From Deltaproteobacteria bacterium (GTDB taxonomy: Bacteria > Myxococcota > Myxococcia > Myxococcales > 40CM-4-68-19): a stretch of 39,812 nt of DNA. The stretch is taken from contig VBKL01000096.1 in assembly GCA_005879805.1 (NCBI GenBank), positions 1 through 39,812 of the forward strand. Direction: 5' to 3'. The translations under genes and the position numbers were made by a program. Positions 14,987 to 24,622 of the stretch are shown here, in pieces; the first letter of the stretch is position 1, and each line of letters opens with the position of its first letter. The notes beneath the pieces are model-generated. The model was given only the letters and a program-made list of their open reading frames with translations. It was not told where the DNA came from and did no database searches.

Positions 14987-16117
14987 GTGGGACCTCAGCA
15001 ACCTGCTGCGAGAGCGACCGGTGCCCGCATCCGCGGCTTCGACTGGCTCCGCGGTATCGCCGTGCTGGTGATGATCCAGACCCACGCGCTGGGGCTGCTG
15101 CGGCCCGAGTTGCGCTCCGGCCTGCTCTGGACGCGGCTGCAATGGGTGGATGGGCTCGTCGCGCCTGCCTTCATCTTCAGCGCCGGATTCTCGCTGGCGC
15201 TGGTGCAGGTCCGCGGCGCCGCCGCGGGAATGCGGGCGGTACGGGTCCGCAAGACGCTGCGCCGCCTCGGCGAAGTGCTGCTCGTCGCCACGCTCCTGAA
15301 CTGGATGTGGTTCCCCATCTTCCGCGAGCCCCGCTGGATCTTCCGCATCGACATCCTCCACTGCATCGGCCTCTCGCTGCTCCTCGCGCTGCCGATCTTC
15401 GCGCTCCTTTCTCCTCCGCCGCGCCTCTTGAGCTGGGTCTCGCTCGCTCTCGCGGCGGTAGTCTTCGGAGTCTCGCCGTTCGCGGAGCACGTCCGCGGGC
15501 CGCTCGCCGCGCTGGCGAACGGCAGCACCGAATCGGTATTCCCGCTTCTTCCCTGGGGCGGCTACGTCTATCTCGGGGCTTCCGCCGGAGCGGTGGCCGC
15601 TTACGACCCGCGCAAGCTCCCTTGGTGGATCGGCGGTCTCCTCGTCGCGGGCGCCGTCCTCTGGATCGCAACCCCCCAGCTCGCCGCCGTCTACCCGCCG
15701 CACCAGTTCTGGGTCACGAATCCCGCCAACCACGCCTCGCGCTGGACCCAGGTGTGCGCGCTCCTCCTCGTCCTCTTCGCCCTCGAGCGCAGCCCGGCCG
15801 GAGCACGCGCCGTGTCCCGGATTCCCTTCGTGGAGCTGTTCGCCACCTCTTCGCTCGCAGGCTACTTCTTCCACCAGATGCTTCTCTTCTACCGAATCGC
15901 GGGCTTCTCCTTCGAGGCGCGCTGGGGCAATTCGTGCAGCTGGCCGAAGTACTGGCTCGTGCTCGTGCTCCTCATTGCCGCGACCGCGGTCCTCACCTGG
16001 GCGATGGACCGCGTCTACTCCCGCCTCTGGAATCCTCTCTGGACGCGGCTACAAAAGGTAGATTCGAGCGCCACCGGCGCTCCTTCCCAGAGGGGACAGG
16101 CCCGGCACGCGCCGTGA
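14987..16117 (+). CDS. Multi-pass acyltransferase-like membrane protein (DUF1624/HGSNAT-like)
   Basis: A 376-residue integral membrane protein. The N-terminal signature RIRGFDWLRGIAVLVMIQTH carries the Asp-Trp-x-Arg-Gly motif and a His on the first membrane helix, as in heparan-glucosaminide acetyltransferase-like and DUF1624/OpgC-type proteins that pass acyl groups across the membrane. About ten hydrophobic segments follow, with FRIDILHCIGLSLLLALPIF as another conserved block and GYFFHQMLLFY near the end. The start GTG 14987 has GGGAGG 5 bases upstream; upstream in-frame sequence overlaps the antitoxin promoter. The acceptor (a glycan or lipid) is unknown. Confidence 0.8.
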   Translation: MGPQQPAARATGARIRGFDWLRGIAVLVMIQTHALGLLRPELRSGLLWTRLQWVDGLVAPAFIFSAGFSLALVQVRGAAAGMRAVRVRKTLRRLGEVLLVATLLNWMWFPIFREPRWIFRIDILHCIGLSLLLALPIFALLSPPPRLLSWVSLALAAVVFGVSPFAEHVRGPLAALANGSTESVFPLLPWGGYVYLGASAGAVAAYDPRKLPWWIGGLLVAGAVLWIATPQLAAVYPPHQFWVTNPANHASRWTQVCALLLVLFALERSPAGARAVSRIPFVELFATSSLAGYFFHQMLLFYRIAGFSFEARWGNSCSWPKYWLVLVLLIAATAVLTWAMDRVYSRLWNPLWTRLQKVDSSATGAPSQRGQARHAP

Positions 16118-16148
16118 AAGAGCGTCCCTCCGAACAGGAGGAACGAAC

Positions 16149-16388
16149 ATGACGCGCCTTTCGATGATGCTGTTGGGAGTGATCGCTGTGGCCACGGGCA
16201 TCGCGCTCGCCTTGACCATGCCGCGGCAGGAAACGCTGGACGAAGCGCCTCCGCCAGCCGCGCCGGTGCAGAAGGCGAATCTGACGCCGCCGCCGCCGGT
16301 CTCGCCGCCCAGGCTCGCCGGTCGTCCCGAGGATCCCGTCGACCCGGCGGTCGAGGCGGCGGACCTCGAGGACGGCAGCGGAAGCTGA
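16149..16388 (+). CDS. Small membrane-anchored Pro-rich protein
   Basis: 79 residues: an N-terminal hydrophobic segment (LSMMLLGVIAVATGIALALT, signal anchor or signal peptide) then a Pro/Ala-rich acidic region with PPPAAP, TPPPPVSPP and DPVDPAVEAADLED. AGGAGG lies 7 bases before the ATG, an excellent ribosome site, so expression is likely. It is 31 bases downstream of the acyltransferase-like gene and may be co-transcribed. No family recognised; probably a periplasmic tether. Confidence 0.65.
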   Translation: MTRLSMMLLGVIAVATGIALALTMPRQETLDEAPPPAAPVQKANLTPPPPVSPPRLAGRPEDPVDPAVEAADLEDGSGS

Positions 16389-16402
16389 CCGCAGACCTTC
16401 CA

Positions 16403-16424
16403 GGCGGGCGCCGGGCAGCCCGCC
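16403..16424 (+). terminator. Hairpin after the Pro-rich protein gene
   Basis: GGCGGGC (16403-16409) pairs perfectly with GCCCGCC (16418-16424) around an 8-base loop, 15 bases after the stop. It lacks a T-run (GAAAAT follows), so it may be a weak terminator or an RNA-stability element. Confidence 0.35.
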
Positions 16425-16493
16425 GAAAATGCGTGCAGATCCGACCGAGGACGTGGCTATCCTTCCGGCGTCCTTGTACCGGAGGTAGGCACG

Positions 16494-17153
16494 ATGAAAC
16501 GAGCGCTCGGAACTGCCTTGGTCGTCGCCCTCGCGGTCCCCCTTGGCTGCGCCACGAAAGCCCGGACCGGGGCAGCCGTGGGAGGAGGCGGGGGCGCCGC
16601 GGCCGGCGCGGGCATCGGCGCCCTGTTCGGCGGCTGGAAGGGAGCGGCCATCGGAGCGGCGGTCGGCGGAGCCGCGGGAGGCGTCGCGGGAGCGGTGATC
16701 GGCCGCTACATGGACATGCAGGAAGAGGCCCTCAAGCGCGACATGAAGACCGCCACCATCGAGCGGCAAGGCGATCAACTGGTAGTGAAGTTCCAGAGCG
16801 CCATCCTCTTCGACGTGAACAAGACCGAGCTCAAGGAAGACGCGAAGACGGAACTGGCCGATCTCGCCAAGGTGCTCAAGGACTATCCGGACACGGTGCT
16901 CGTCATCGAAGGCCACACCGACAGCACGGGCAGCGGCGCGCACAACAAGAAGCTCTCCGAGCAGCGCGCGGAGACGGTCATCCAGGTCCTCGCAACCGAC
17001 GGCGTCGATCGATCGCGACTGACCCCGAAGGGCTTTGGCGAGTCGACCGCCAGATCCGCGAGGCGCGCGAGGCTGGCGAGCTGGACAATCTTCCCGGCGA
17101 GGGCCAACCGCTGGCCGGTCTCGACGATCCGCCGGACGAGATGTGGTGGGTGA
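16494..17153 (+). pseudogene. OmpA-family lipoprotein with Gly-zipper, C-terminal end replaced
   Basis: Residues 1-19 are a signal peptide with a possible lipid-modified Cys (AVPLGC). Then a glycine-zipper region (GAAVGGGGGAAAGAGIGALF and GAAIGAAVGGAAGG) and an OmpA peptidoglycan-binding domain: ILFDVNKTELKEDAK, VIEGHTDSTGSGAHNKKLSE, QRAETVIQVLA and LTPKGFGES. The domain should continue with about 25 residues such as a PVADN-type segment and NRRVEI; instead, from base 17042 the DNA is in frame with a different protein (DUF1992) and this frame runs through meaningless residues to 17153. GGAGG lies 8 bases before the ATG. As written it would bind peptidoglycan poorly; a deletion is likely. Confidence 0.75.
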
Positions 17154-17386
17154 AGGCGAAGCTCCGGCGCGAGTACCTTTCCTTCGTGCCGGACGCGATT
17201 GCCATCCGGCGCGAGCTGGAGGCGCTCCTCGCCGCGCTGCCGGGATTGCCGGAAGCGAAGGCGCGGGAGCTACTCGTCGCTCTCGACGCGCGGATCCGCA
17301 AGATGAACGCGATGGTGACGAGCGGCCCGCCCACGACCGTGGCGCCGCTCGACGTCGAAACCCTCCTCGCGCGATCGAGGAAATAA
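17042..17386 (+). pseudogene. DUF1992 (DnaJ-C28-like) domain protein, 5' end missing
   Basis: From base 17042 in the third forward frame: VDRQIREAREAGELDNLPGE, then GQPLAGLDD, the core DUF1992 motif, then YLSFVPDAIAIRRELEALL and a C-terminal helix to TAA. No start codon or ribosome site precedes it: upstream the same DNA is OmpA coding sequence in another frame. Only a short N-terminal part is missing. DUF1992 proteins are small cytoplasmic proteins related to the conserved domain of DnaJ homologue C28; function unknown. Confidence 0.65.
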
Positions 17387-17905
17387 TCAGAGCCGGAAGT
17401 CGAGCCCGAAGTTCAGCAAGATGTGCCAGGTGGAGAGTGCTTCGTTCCTGGCGCCGAGCGCCTGGTCGAAATCGGCTTCGAGGTACGGTCCGCCATCCTC
17501 GGCGAGGCGCGGGCTCACGCCCAGGCCGAACCAGAGATTGAATGTTCTGCGGGTCGTGTCGTATGGCGCCGGTGTCTCGAGATGGATGGGCAGAGCCACG
17601 CGGGCATACACGGGGACCGGAACGGGCGCGATACGGATCCCCGGGCGCAGCGTGGTGCCGCTGCGGACGGGCGCGCCGCGCGGCGCGTTGAAGTAAGCCT
17701 CCTCGGCCAGCGCAAGATCCAGCGACAGGGTCGAGTGCGGAACCCACCAGCTGATCATCGCCTCGGCTTCGGCCGGAGCGAACTTGGTGAAGCCGTTGAC
17801 GATCGTAGACGGGGGGCGTCAGCAATCGACGTCCCGAAGATGGAGTTGGGGCCCGAGCCAAACGCGACGTCGATGCCGCCGCCGACGCGCAAACCGATTT
17901 CCGCG
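17387..17905 (-). pseudogene. Outer-membrane beta-barrel-like protein remnant, fused at its 5' end and frameshifted
   Basis: The last 123 codons (17387-17758) read as an amphipathic beta-strand protein ending in ILLNFGLDFRL, an outer-membrane C-terminal signal. Upstream in the same frame lies NGFTKFAPAEAEAMISWW without a start codon. A one-base difference in the G6/C6 run at 17811-17816 would join it to AEIGLRVGGGIDVAFGSGPN, which is in frame with the GT-C-like gene. Thus the barrel seems to lack its signal peptide and first strands, which have been replaced by the end of the neighbouring membrane protein, and it has a homopolymer frameshift. Function unknown. Confidence 0.55.
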
Positions 17906-19605
17906 CGTTGCCGCGCCCACCGGAGTGCGACAATTGACAGCACAATGCCGAAGACCGTGAGCACGACGCCCGGGATCAATCCTTCCGGACGGTGGGTCAA
18001 CGCGATCTCGCGCTCGCCGGCCCCGATATCCAGCGCGAGAAGCCCCGCGTAGGCCCGAGGCGTTCCTTCCGACGCGCGCCATCCGGAATCGAAGTTCTGG
18101 TTGACGACCAGGCGCGCCGGCGCGGTCAGCGCCACCCGGAATCGAAGCTCGCTGGGAGACCAGCGGACGGCGCTCACCTCGCCCGAGGCGGTAGGGTCGA
18201 CGCGTTGCTGCGGGACGTTCCCGAACCAGAGTGCGCGCGAGACCGGCCAATCGAATCCGCCGTAGCAGATTGGCGACCCGATCCCGCGCTGCGGAAAGAA
18301 CGGCAGCAGGCGATAGTCCGCGCGCACGTCGAGATGGAAGGATCGGCTCGCCGGCGCGAGCGGCAGGGAAGGCCCTGCCCCTTGCTGCAGGCGCGGACCG
18401 TTGGCGGAGATGACGTCCACGGTGATCAGGACGACGATGGCGATCTGCAGAAGGCGCAGGCGCGTGCGGCGCCCGATCGCGGTGAGCGCGCTCGCGGCGA
18501 GCAGCGCTAGGAACACGGTCGCCGGATAGAAGAACCGCGAAGGCACGCGTAGCGAGCGGAAGACGGGTAGCTCGTGCAATAGCCCGAACAACGAGAAACC
18601 GGGAACGTTGCCCAACGCGCAAAAGATCAAGAGGCCGAAGAGGAGCAGGTCCAGGCGGCGTTCCCGGTCCCGCCGCACGAGCGCGAGAGCGGCCCCCGCG
18701 GCAGCCAGCGCCAGCGCGGCGATCCCGATGTACGCGTCGTACTCCGGCCAGACGTAGATGTGAGGCGGGAATGTCCGGGCGTGCTGCCGCGTGGTGAAGG
18801 CCTGGAAGACCTCCCCGAGGCCCATCCGATCGTCGAGCGGAACGAAGCGCGGAATCCGCCGCAGGAAGAGGAGCACCGGCACGAGCTTCACGGAGGCGAG
18901 GAGCGGGAAGAGGACGGCGAAGATCGGCACCGAGACGGCGAGTCCGCGGCGATCGAGCGGATCCCCGAGTCGCAAGAGCGAGTCGAAGGCGATGGCGCAG
19001 AGGCCGAGCGGCACCGGATAGACGCCGCCTTCGAGGACCATGAGGGCAAAGATGGCGGCCGTAAGGACGGCGTAGCGCGCGTCGCGGATCGCCCGGCGGT
19101 GCGCCCAGAGCGCCCACGGCAAGAGCAGGAACGGCGAGTACCAGAGCTGTCCGCCGCCGAGGTGCTCGGCGACGCCGCCCGGAGCGACCATCAGGACGGC
19201 GGCGAGCACCTGGGAAGGCGGGTCCGCTCCGGAGTCCTTCGCCAGGGCCCTCGCTCCGAGAGCGCCGGCGACGAGATGCGCGACATTCCACAGCTTGATC
19301 GCCGCCACCGCGGGTACGAAGAGGAAGAGGAGGAAGAAGAGCGGGCCCGGAAATGGCACCTGCGGGTCGAGGTAATGGATGACGCCGCCGCAGTGATACG
19401 GGTTCCACGAGGGAAGTTGCCCGAAGTCGCGCAGCGAGACGCGGGAGACTTCCCACATCATGAGGAACTGGCGCGTGTCGTCGGTCTCGCTCGGCCGATC
19501 GAGGACCCACAGGCAGCCGCGCGCCGAGCACTGGAGGACGGCGGGAGAGACGAAGGCGAGCGCGACCGCGACGCAGCAGGCGATCGAGACGGCGCGCTGG
19601 CGCAT
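17755..19605 (-). CDS. GT-C/YfhO-like polytopic membrane protein, C-terminal end fused to a barrel remnant
   Basis: From ATG 19605 (MRQRAVSIACCVAVALAFVS) the protein has about a dozen hydrophobic segments and a periplasmic loop with the acidic pair SETDDTRQFLMMW, typical of GT-C glycosyltransferases and YfhO-type proteins that add sugars from lipid carriers on the periplasmic side. SWNPYHCGGVIHYLDPQVPF is also typical. A soluble C-terminal domain (RLVVNQNFDSGWRASEGTP, then LALDIGAGEREIALTHRPE) precedes the final helix ending VALRWARQR near 17905. Everything after that belongs to a beta-barrel protein, so the natural stop is missing. Its start is only 30 bases from the divergent second GT-C gene. 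Confidence 0.75.
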   Translation of the reverse strand: MRQRAVSIACCVAVALAFVSPAVLQCSARGCLWVLDRPSETDDTRQFLMMWEVSRVSLRDFGQLPSWNPYHCGGVIHYLDPQVPFPGPLFFLLFLFVPAVAAIKLWNVAHLVAGALGARALAKDSGADPPSQVLAAVLMVAPGGVAEHLGGGQLWYSPFLLLPWALWAHRRAIRDARYAVLTAAIFALMVLEGGVYPVPLGLCAIAFDSLLRLGDPLDRRGLAVSVPIFAVLFPLLASVKLVPVLLFLRRIPRFVPLDDRMGLGEVFQAFTTRQHARTFPPHIYVWPEYDAYIGIAALALAAAGAALALVRRDRERRLDLLLFGLLIFCALGNVPGFSLFGLLHELPVFRSLRVPSRFFYPATVFLALLAASALTAIGRRTRLRLLQIAIVVLITVDVISANGPRLQQGAGPSLPLAPASRSFHLDVRADYRLLPFFPQRGIGSPICYGGFDWPVSRALWFGNVPQQRVDPTASGEVSAVRWSPSELRFRVALTAPARLVVNQNFDSGWRASEGTPRAYAGLLALDIGAGEREIALTHRPEGLIPGVVLTVFGIVLSIVALRWARQRAEIGLRVGGGIDVAFGSGPNSIFGTSIADAPRLRSSTASPSSLRPKPRR

Positions 19606-19635
19606 GGGCGCAAAGCAGCTTACAGGTTCCCCGCG

Positions 19636-20697
19636 ATGGGCAAAGTCCTCGTCCCGCTCGGGGCCTTCGTCGCGGCGCGGCTGCTCCTCGTCGCGGCGGG
19701 ACGCAAGGCGGGGTTCGACCCGTTCGATCCCGTGCTCTGGGCGAAATGGGATTCCGGCCACTATCTATCCATCGCGCGGGACGGCTATCAGCTCGTGGAA
19801 TGCTGGCGGATCGGTTACGCGCCATCGGGATGGTGCGGCAATGCGGGATGGATGCCCGCGTATCCGGCGCTGATTGCTCTTGCCATGCGGCTCGGGGCCC
19901 GGCCCATTCCAGCGGGGGTGGCCATCTCTGCCGGTTTCGAGATCGCCCTCCTCGCCCTTCTCTGGAACCGGCTGTTCGTGCGGAAGAACCCTCTCGCGCT
20001 TCTCGCCTGCGCTCTCGCGCCGGGCGCTCTGTATTTCCACGCAATGTTCCCGATCTCGATGTGCGCCTTCTTCGTGGTCCTCTGTCTCTCGTTCCTCCTG
20101 GAAGACCGCTTCGCGCTCGCGGGCCTCGCCGGAGCAGCGGCCGCTTTCTCGTACTCGACGGGTTTCCTGGTCGCTCCGGTCGCCGTGGCGTGGGCGCTCA
20201 CGCGGGAAGGCCCTGTCGCGCAGCGCGCAAGTCGGGCGGCGCTGGCTGGTGGAATCGCGGCGGCGGGCCTTCTCGCCGTCTTCGCCATCCAGCAGGTGAC
20301 GGTCGGCGCCTGGGACGGCTTCTTGCGCGTGCAGGCGAAGTACGATCACCACCTCGCCTTCCCTCTCGCGACGCTGGTCCGCGAATCGATGAAGCAGGGG
20401 AGGGCCATCGGCGTGCAGAGCGTCGCGGTCGGAGTTGGAATGATCGCGCTTTTCGCGTGGCGGCTGGTGCGAGGTTTCCGGCCGCGAGACGGATTGCTGC
20501 TCGGGTGCGCCTCGGTCTTCTGGCTTTTTCCGCTGTCGCTCGGCAACGTGAGCCTCACCCGCTCCGAGGCGCTGGTCCTCCCCGCCCTGGTCCTGCTCGA
20601 CGAGGCGCCTCCGGCGGTCGTGGCGTGCGTGTGCGCGTTCCTCGGCACGCTCGCCTGGCTGATCGTCCAGTTCTTCTTTCGCGGAACGCTGGTCTGA
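19636..20697 (+). CDS. GT-C family mannosyltransferase-like membrane protein (PIG-V type)
   Basis: A 353-residue polytopic membrane protein. After the first helix the loop WAKWDSGHYLSIARDGYQ is the hallmark WDSxxYxxIAxxGY of PIG-V/ArnT-like GT-C transferases, and GNAGWMPAYPALIALAM follows as usual. About nine membrane segments are visible. Substrate would be a polyprenyl-phosphate sugar and a cell-surface acceptor (family knowledge). It is divergent from another GT-C-like gene, suggesting one envelope glycosylation function. Ends 32 bases before the MoxR gene. Confidence 0.8.
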   Translation: MGKVLVPLGAFVAARLLLVAAGRKAGFDPFDPVLWAKWDSGHYLSIARDGYQLVECWRIGYAPSGWCGNAGWMPAYPALIALAMRLGARPIPAGVAISAGFEIALLALLWNRLFVRKNPLALLACALAPGALYFHAMFPISMCAFFVVLCLSFLLEDRFALAGLAGAAAAFSYSTGFLVAPVAVAWALTREGPVAQRASRAALAGGIAAAGLLAVFAIQQVTVGAWDGFLRVQAKYDHHLAFPLATLVRESMKQGRAIGVQSVAVGVGMIALFAWRLVRGFRPRDGLLLGCASVFWLFPLSLGNVSLTRSEALVLPALVLLDEAPPAVVACVCAFLGTLAWLIVQFFFRGTLV

Positions 20698-20728
20698 CGG
20701 CGCCCACCGTGTTTGTTAGAACCAGGGC

Positions 20729-21565
<837 letters not shown>

Positions 21566-21573
21566 GGGAAAGC

Positions 21574-22761
21574 ATGTTCGTCGACTTCCTCTACGAGCTG
21601 CGCGAACGGGGCGTGAAGGTGGGCCCGCAGGAGGCCCTCACCCTTTCGCAGGCGCTCGGCAAGGGGCTGCACGAGACGACTCTCGACGGCTTCTACCGGG
21701 TGGCCCGGGCGCTCTGCGTGCATCGGGAGGAGGACCTCGACGCCTTCGACCGCGCTTTCGCGCACCACTTCCGCGGCGTGCCCGACGACGCGCTGAAGAT
21801 CGCGGAAGAAGTCCTGCAGTGGCTTCTGGACCCGCGCTCGCGCCGGGAGCTGACCGACGAGGAGCGCGAGATCCTCGAGAAGCTCGATCTGGAGGAGGTC
21901 CGCAAGCGGCTGCGTGAGCGACTGGCCGAGCAGAACGAGCGGCATGACCGGGGCAATCGCTGGGTCGGGACCGGCGGTACCTCGCCGCACGGACGCGGTG
22001 GGACGCACCCGAGCGGCATCCGGGTCGGGGAGGGTGAAACCGGCGGGCGCGGCGCCATGGCCATCTCGGCCCGCCGGCGGTTCCGCGATCTCCGCTCCGA
22101 CGTCACGCTCGATACCAGGCAGATCGAGGTCGCCTTGCGCCGACTCCGCGCCTACGTTCGCGAGGGAGCGCAGGACGAACTGGATCTCCCCGGCACGATC
22201 GATGCTACCGCGCGCAGCGCCGGGGAACTGGAAATCAAGCTCCGCGCGCCGCGGCGGTCGAATCTCCGCGTGCTCTTGCTCCTCGATGTGGGCGGCTCCA
22301 TGGACCCGCACAGCGAGGTGTGCGAGCGCTTGTTCTCGGCAGCGAAGCGGGCGACGCACTTCAAGGAGCTTCGCACCCTGTACTTCCACAACTGTGTCTA
22401 CGGGCGCGTCTACGAGAACGGCTCGCTGACGCGCGGACCCCGCATCGTCGACCTGCTCCGCGAGTGCGATCGTTCGTGGAAGCTGATCGTGGTCGGCGAC
22501 GCGCTGATGGCGCCCTGGGAGCTGACGGCGAGCAACAGCCCGTGGTCGTGGACCGAGGAAGATCGGGCGAGCGGCATCGCCTGGCTCGTCGCGCTCACCG
22601 GCCATTTCGAGCGCTCGATATGGCTCAATCCGGAGCCCGAGGCGGCCTGGTACGGGACGGCGGAGGTCATCCGCCAGGTCTTCCCGATGTTCCGGCTGAC
22701 GCTCGACGGGCTGACCGCAGGAATTCAGCACCTGCTCCGGGGCGGCGAGCGGTCGCGGTAG
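21574..22761 (+). CDS. VWA-domain protein of the CoxE type
   Basis: 395 residues. The N-terminal half is helical and charged (YELRERGVKVGPQEALTLSQ, then a Gly-rich linker with GTGGTSPHGRGGTHPSG). The C-terminal VWA domain has the MIDAS motif DVGGSMD (usual in CoxE-like proteins in place of DxSxS), with YFHNCVYGRVYENG and LIVVGDALMAPWEL following. It works with the MoxR ATPase just upstream, in an inferred two-gene unit for assembling a client complex. No CO-dehydrogenase or other client gene is in the window, so the client is unknown. Start ATG 21574 after GGGGAAA. Confidence 0.88.
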   Translation: MFVDFLYELRERGVKVGPQEALTLSQALGKGLHETTLDGFYRVARALCVHREEDLDAFDRAFAHHFRGVPDDALKIAEEVLQWLLDPRSRRELTDEEREILEKLDLEEVRKRLRERLAEQNERHDRGNRWVGTGGTSPHGRGGTHPSGIRVGEGETGGRGAMAISARRRFRDLRSDVTLDTRQIEVALRRLRAYVREGAQDELDLPGTIDATARSAGELEIKLRAPRRSNLRVLLLLDVGGSMDPHSEVCERLFSAAKRATHFKELRTLYFHNCVYGRVYENGSLTRGPRIVDLLRECDRSWKLIVVGDALMAPWELTASNSPWSWTEEDRASGIAWLVALTGHFERSIWLNPEPEAAWYGTAEVIRQVFPMFRLTLDGLTAGIQHLLRGGERSR

Positions 22762-22794
22762 CCATCGCCGCGGCGCGGATCTACCCTCTCCGCG

Positions 22795-23310
22795 ATGCTG
22801 AAGCTCTACCTCATCCGGCATGGGCATGCGGGCGATCCCGATCGCTGGGAGGGTCACGACGATTCGCGGCCGCTGAGCGAGCGCGGCCGTCGCGACTTGC
22901 GGCGCACCGCGGCCGTCCTCGCCCGGCGGGAGACCATCGACATCCTCTGCACGAGCCCGCTCGTCCGCGCGGTGCAGACCGCCGAGATCGTCGCCCAGGC
23001 GCTCGAGATCGACGAGGTCGAGGTCCTCGAGGAATTGCGTCCCGACGTACCCGTGCAGGCCGTGCTCGATCGGGCCGCGCAATTCGACGGCAAGCGGATG
23101 GGCCTCGTCGGCCACGATCCGCAGATGACCGGCCTCGTCGCGGCGCTCAGCGGGCAGTCGCCGGACAAGCTCCGCTTCCCGAAAGGGGCCGTGGTCCGCT
23201 TCGACGTGTCCGACCTCGCGAGGAGGCAGGCGCAGGCGCGCTGGTGGCTTGCTCCGCGCGAGAAGGAAGTGAACGAAGGCCTGCCGGTGCGCGGGGAAGG
23301 CGACGACTGA
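22795..23310 (+). CDS. sixA: SixA-type histidine phosphatase
   Basis: 171 residues of the histidine phosphatase superfamily. The catalytic RHG is at residues 8-10 (LYLIRHGHAGDP), the second His in GLVGHDPQMTGLVAAL, and the Arg/Glu partners in CTSPLVRAVQTAE. SixA-like enzymes remove phosphate from phosphohistidine of HPt or PTS proteins. The C-terminal extension (WLAPREKEVNEGLP) is short. The rhomboid gene follows almost without a gap. Confidence 0.9.
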   Translation: MLKLYLIRHGHAGDPDRWEGHDDSRPLSERGRRDLRRTAAVLARRETIDILCTSPLVRAVQTAEIVAQALEIDEVEVLEELRPDVPVQAVLDRAAQFDGKRMGLVGHDPQMTGLVAALSGQSPDKLRFPKGAVVRFDVSDLARRQAQARWWLAPREKEVNEGLPVRGEGDD

Positions 23311-23324
23311 AAGATCCGCGCGAA

Positions 23325-24161
23325 TTGCCCCGAATCGTCCGCCGGACCTCCGACCGGCGGCGAGCCGAGGAATGGTCGTTCGTCCTCCGGGCGCTCGCGG
23401 TCATCCACGAGATCCGCGAGGAGGAATCGGGCTACGGCATCGCCGTGCTGCCCGAGGACGAGGCGCACGCCGCGGCGGCGCTCGACGCGCACGAGGCGGA
23501 GCGCGCGGAGGTGCGCGCACCGCTTCCCGAATACGGGCCGAGCGGAGCGGGCTGGGTGTTCGCGGTCTTCCTCCTGGCAGTGCATCTCGCGACTGGAGCG
23601 CGCGACGAGCAGGTTGTCTGGTTCGCGAAAGGGAGCGCCGATACGGCGCGCATCCTCCATGGCGAGTGGTTCCGGGTGGTCACCGCCCTCTCGCTGCACG
23701 CGGATGTCTCGCACGTTCTCGGCAACGCCATCGTCGGTGGCCTGCTCCTGTCCGCGCTCGCGCGGCGCATCGGAACCGCCGCGTCCGCCTGGATTGCGCT
23801 GGTGAGCGGCGCGGCGGGAAACGCCTTGACGGCGGCGGTGGCGCGGCACGGTTACGTCTCTGTCGGCGCATCGACCTCGGTCTTCGGAGCGCTCGCGGCG
23901 CTCGCCGTCGTGCAAGCGCTGACGCGCAGGCGCGCTGCCGCCCTCGCTCTCGGCGCAGGCGCGGCGCTCCTCGGCTTCCTCGGGACCGGCCAGAATTCGG
24001 ACCTGCTCGCGCACCTGTTCGGATTCTGCGCCGGTGCGCTCGCGGCCCTCGCAACCGGGCGACTCGTGCAGCGTCCGCCGCCGCGCTCCGCCTGGCAGCC
24101 CACCCTCGGCGCTGCGACGCTCGGAGCCGTGGCCCTCGCCTGGTGGTTCGCCTTGCGCTAG
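23325..24161 (+). CDS. Rhomboid-family intramembrane protease
   Basis: About 278 residues from a TTG start at 23325 (VRRTSDRRRAEEWSFVLRAL is the usual N-terminal helix of this subfamily); a CTG at 23307 behind GGGGAAGG is an alternative, so the start is uncertain. Six hydrophobic segments follow. The family features are HADVSHVLGNAIVGG, the catalytic Ser in YVSVGASTSVFGALAAL and the catalytic His in LLAHLFGFCAGAL. The Ser motif reads GAST rather than the common GASG, which may alter activity. It cleaves membrane proteins within their helices. Its TAG overlaps the convergent NTF2-like gene. Confidence 0.85.
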   Translation: MPRIVRRTSDRRRAEEWSFVLRALAVIHEIREEESGYGIAVLPEDEAHAAAALDAHEAERAEVRAPLPEYGPSGAGWVFAVFLLAVHLATGARDEQVVWFAKGSADTARILHGEWFRVVTALSLHADVSHVLGNAIVGGLLLSALARRIGTAASAWIALVSGAAGNALTAAVARHGYVSVGASTSVFGALAALAVVQALTRRRAAALALGAGAALLGFLGTGQNSDLLAHLFGFCAGALAALATGRLVQRPPPRSAWQPTLGAATLGAVALAWWFALR

Positions 24162-24559
24162 TTGACGTCGCTGCGCGGAGGCGGACGCGCCGGCGCGGCG
24201 CGGGTGAGCGGCCCCGCATGATGGTGCACCATGCGGAACCGGCCTTCCTCGCGCACGAAGACATTGGTCGCGACCAGGACTGCGCCAGGAACCCGCTCGA
24301 GGCAGGTCACGAACGCGGACGGGCCCAACAAATGCGCAACCGCCTTCTCGCAGAGTATGGGCGGCGCGCCGCCGGTCTCGAACATCCGCCGCCAGCTCTC
24401 CATCACCGGGTCGCGCCCCACCAGCACTTCCCAACCGGGATGCACGCAGGCGACCGGTGCCCGGCGCGCCCAGACCGCATCCATGCGCTCCGCATCGGAC
24501 GCCGCGAAGGCGGCGTAGAAGGCAGCGTTCGCGGCCAGCGCCTCCTCTTCGTCGTTCAT
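24158..24559 (-). CDS. NTF2-like/SnoaL-like domain protein
   Basis: 133 residues: ALAANAAFYAAFAASDAERM then HPGWEVLVGRDPVMESWRRM, LERVPGAVLVATNVFVREEG and FRMVHHHAGPL, the cone-shaped NTF2 fold of DUF4440/SnoaL-like proteins. The paired His near the C terminus occur in many members. They are small binding or cyclase-like proteins with very varied roles. The gene is monocistronic, divergent from pepQ. Confidence 0.8.
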   Translation of the reverse strand: MNDEEEALAANAAFYAAFAASDAERMDAVWARRAPVACVHPGWEVLVGRDPVMESWRRMFETGGAPPILCEKAVAHLLGPSAFVTCLERVPGAVLVATNVFVREEGRFRMVHHHAGPLTRAAPARPPPRSDVN

Positions 24560-24622
24560 GAGCGGAGCATCGCGCGAGAGCGCCGCACCGGCAACGTCGA
24601 AGGCGGGTTATGCTCCGCTCGT

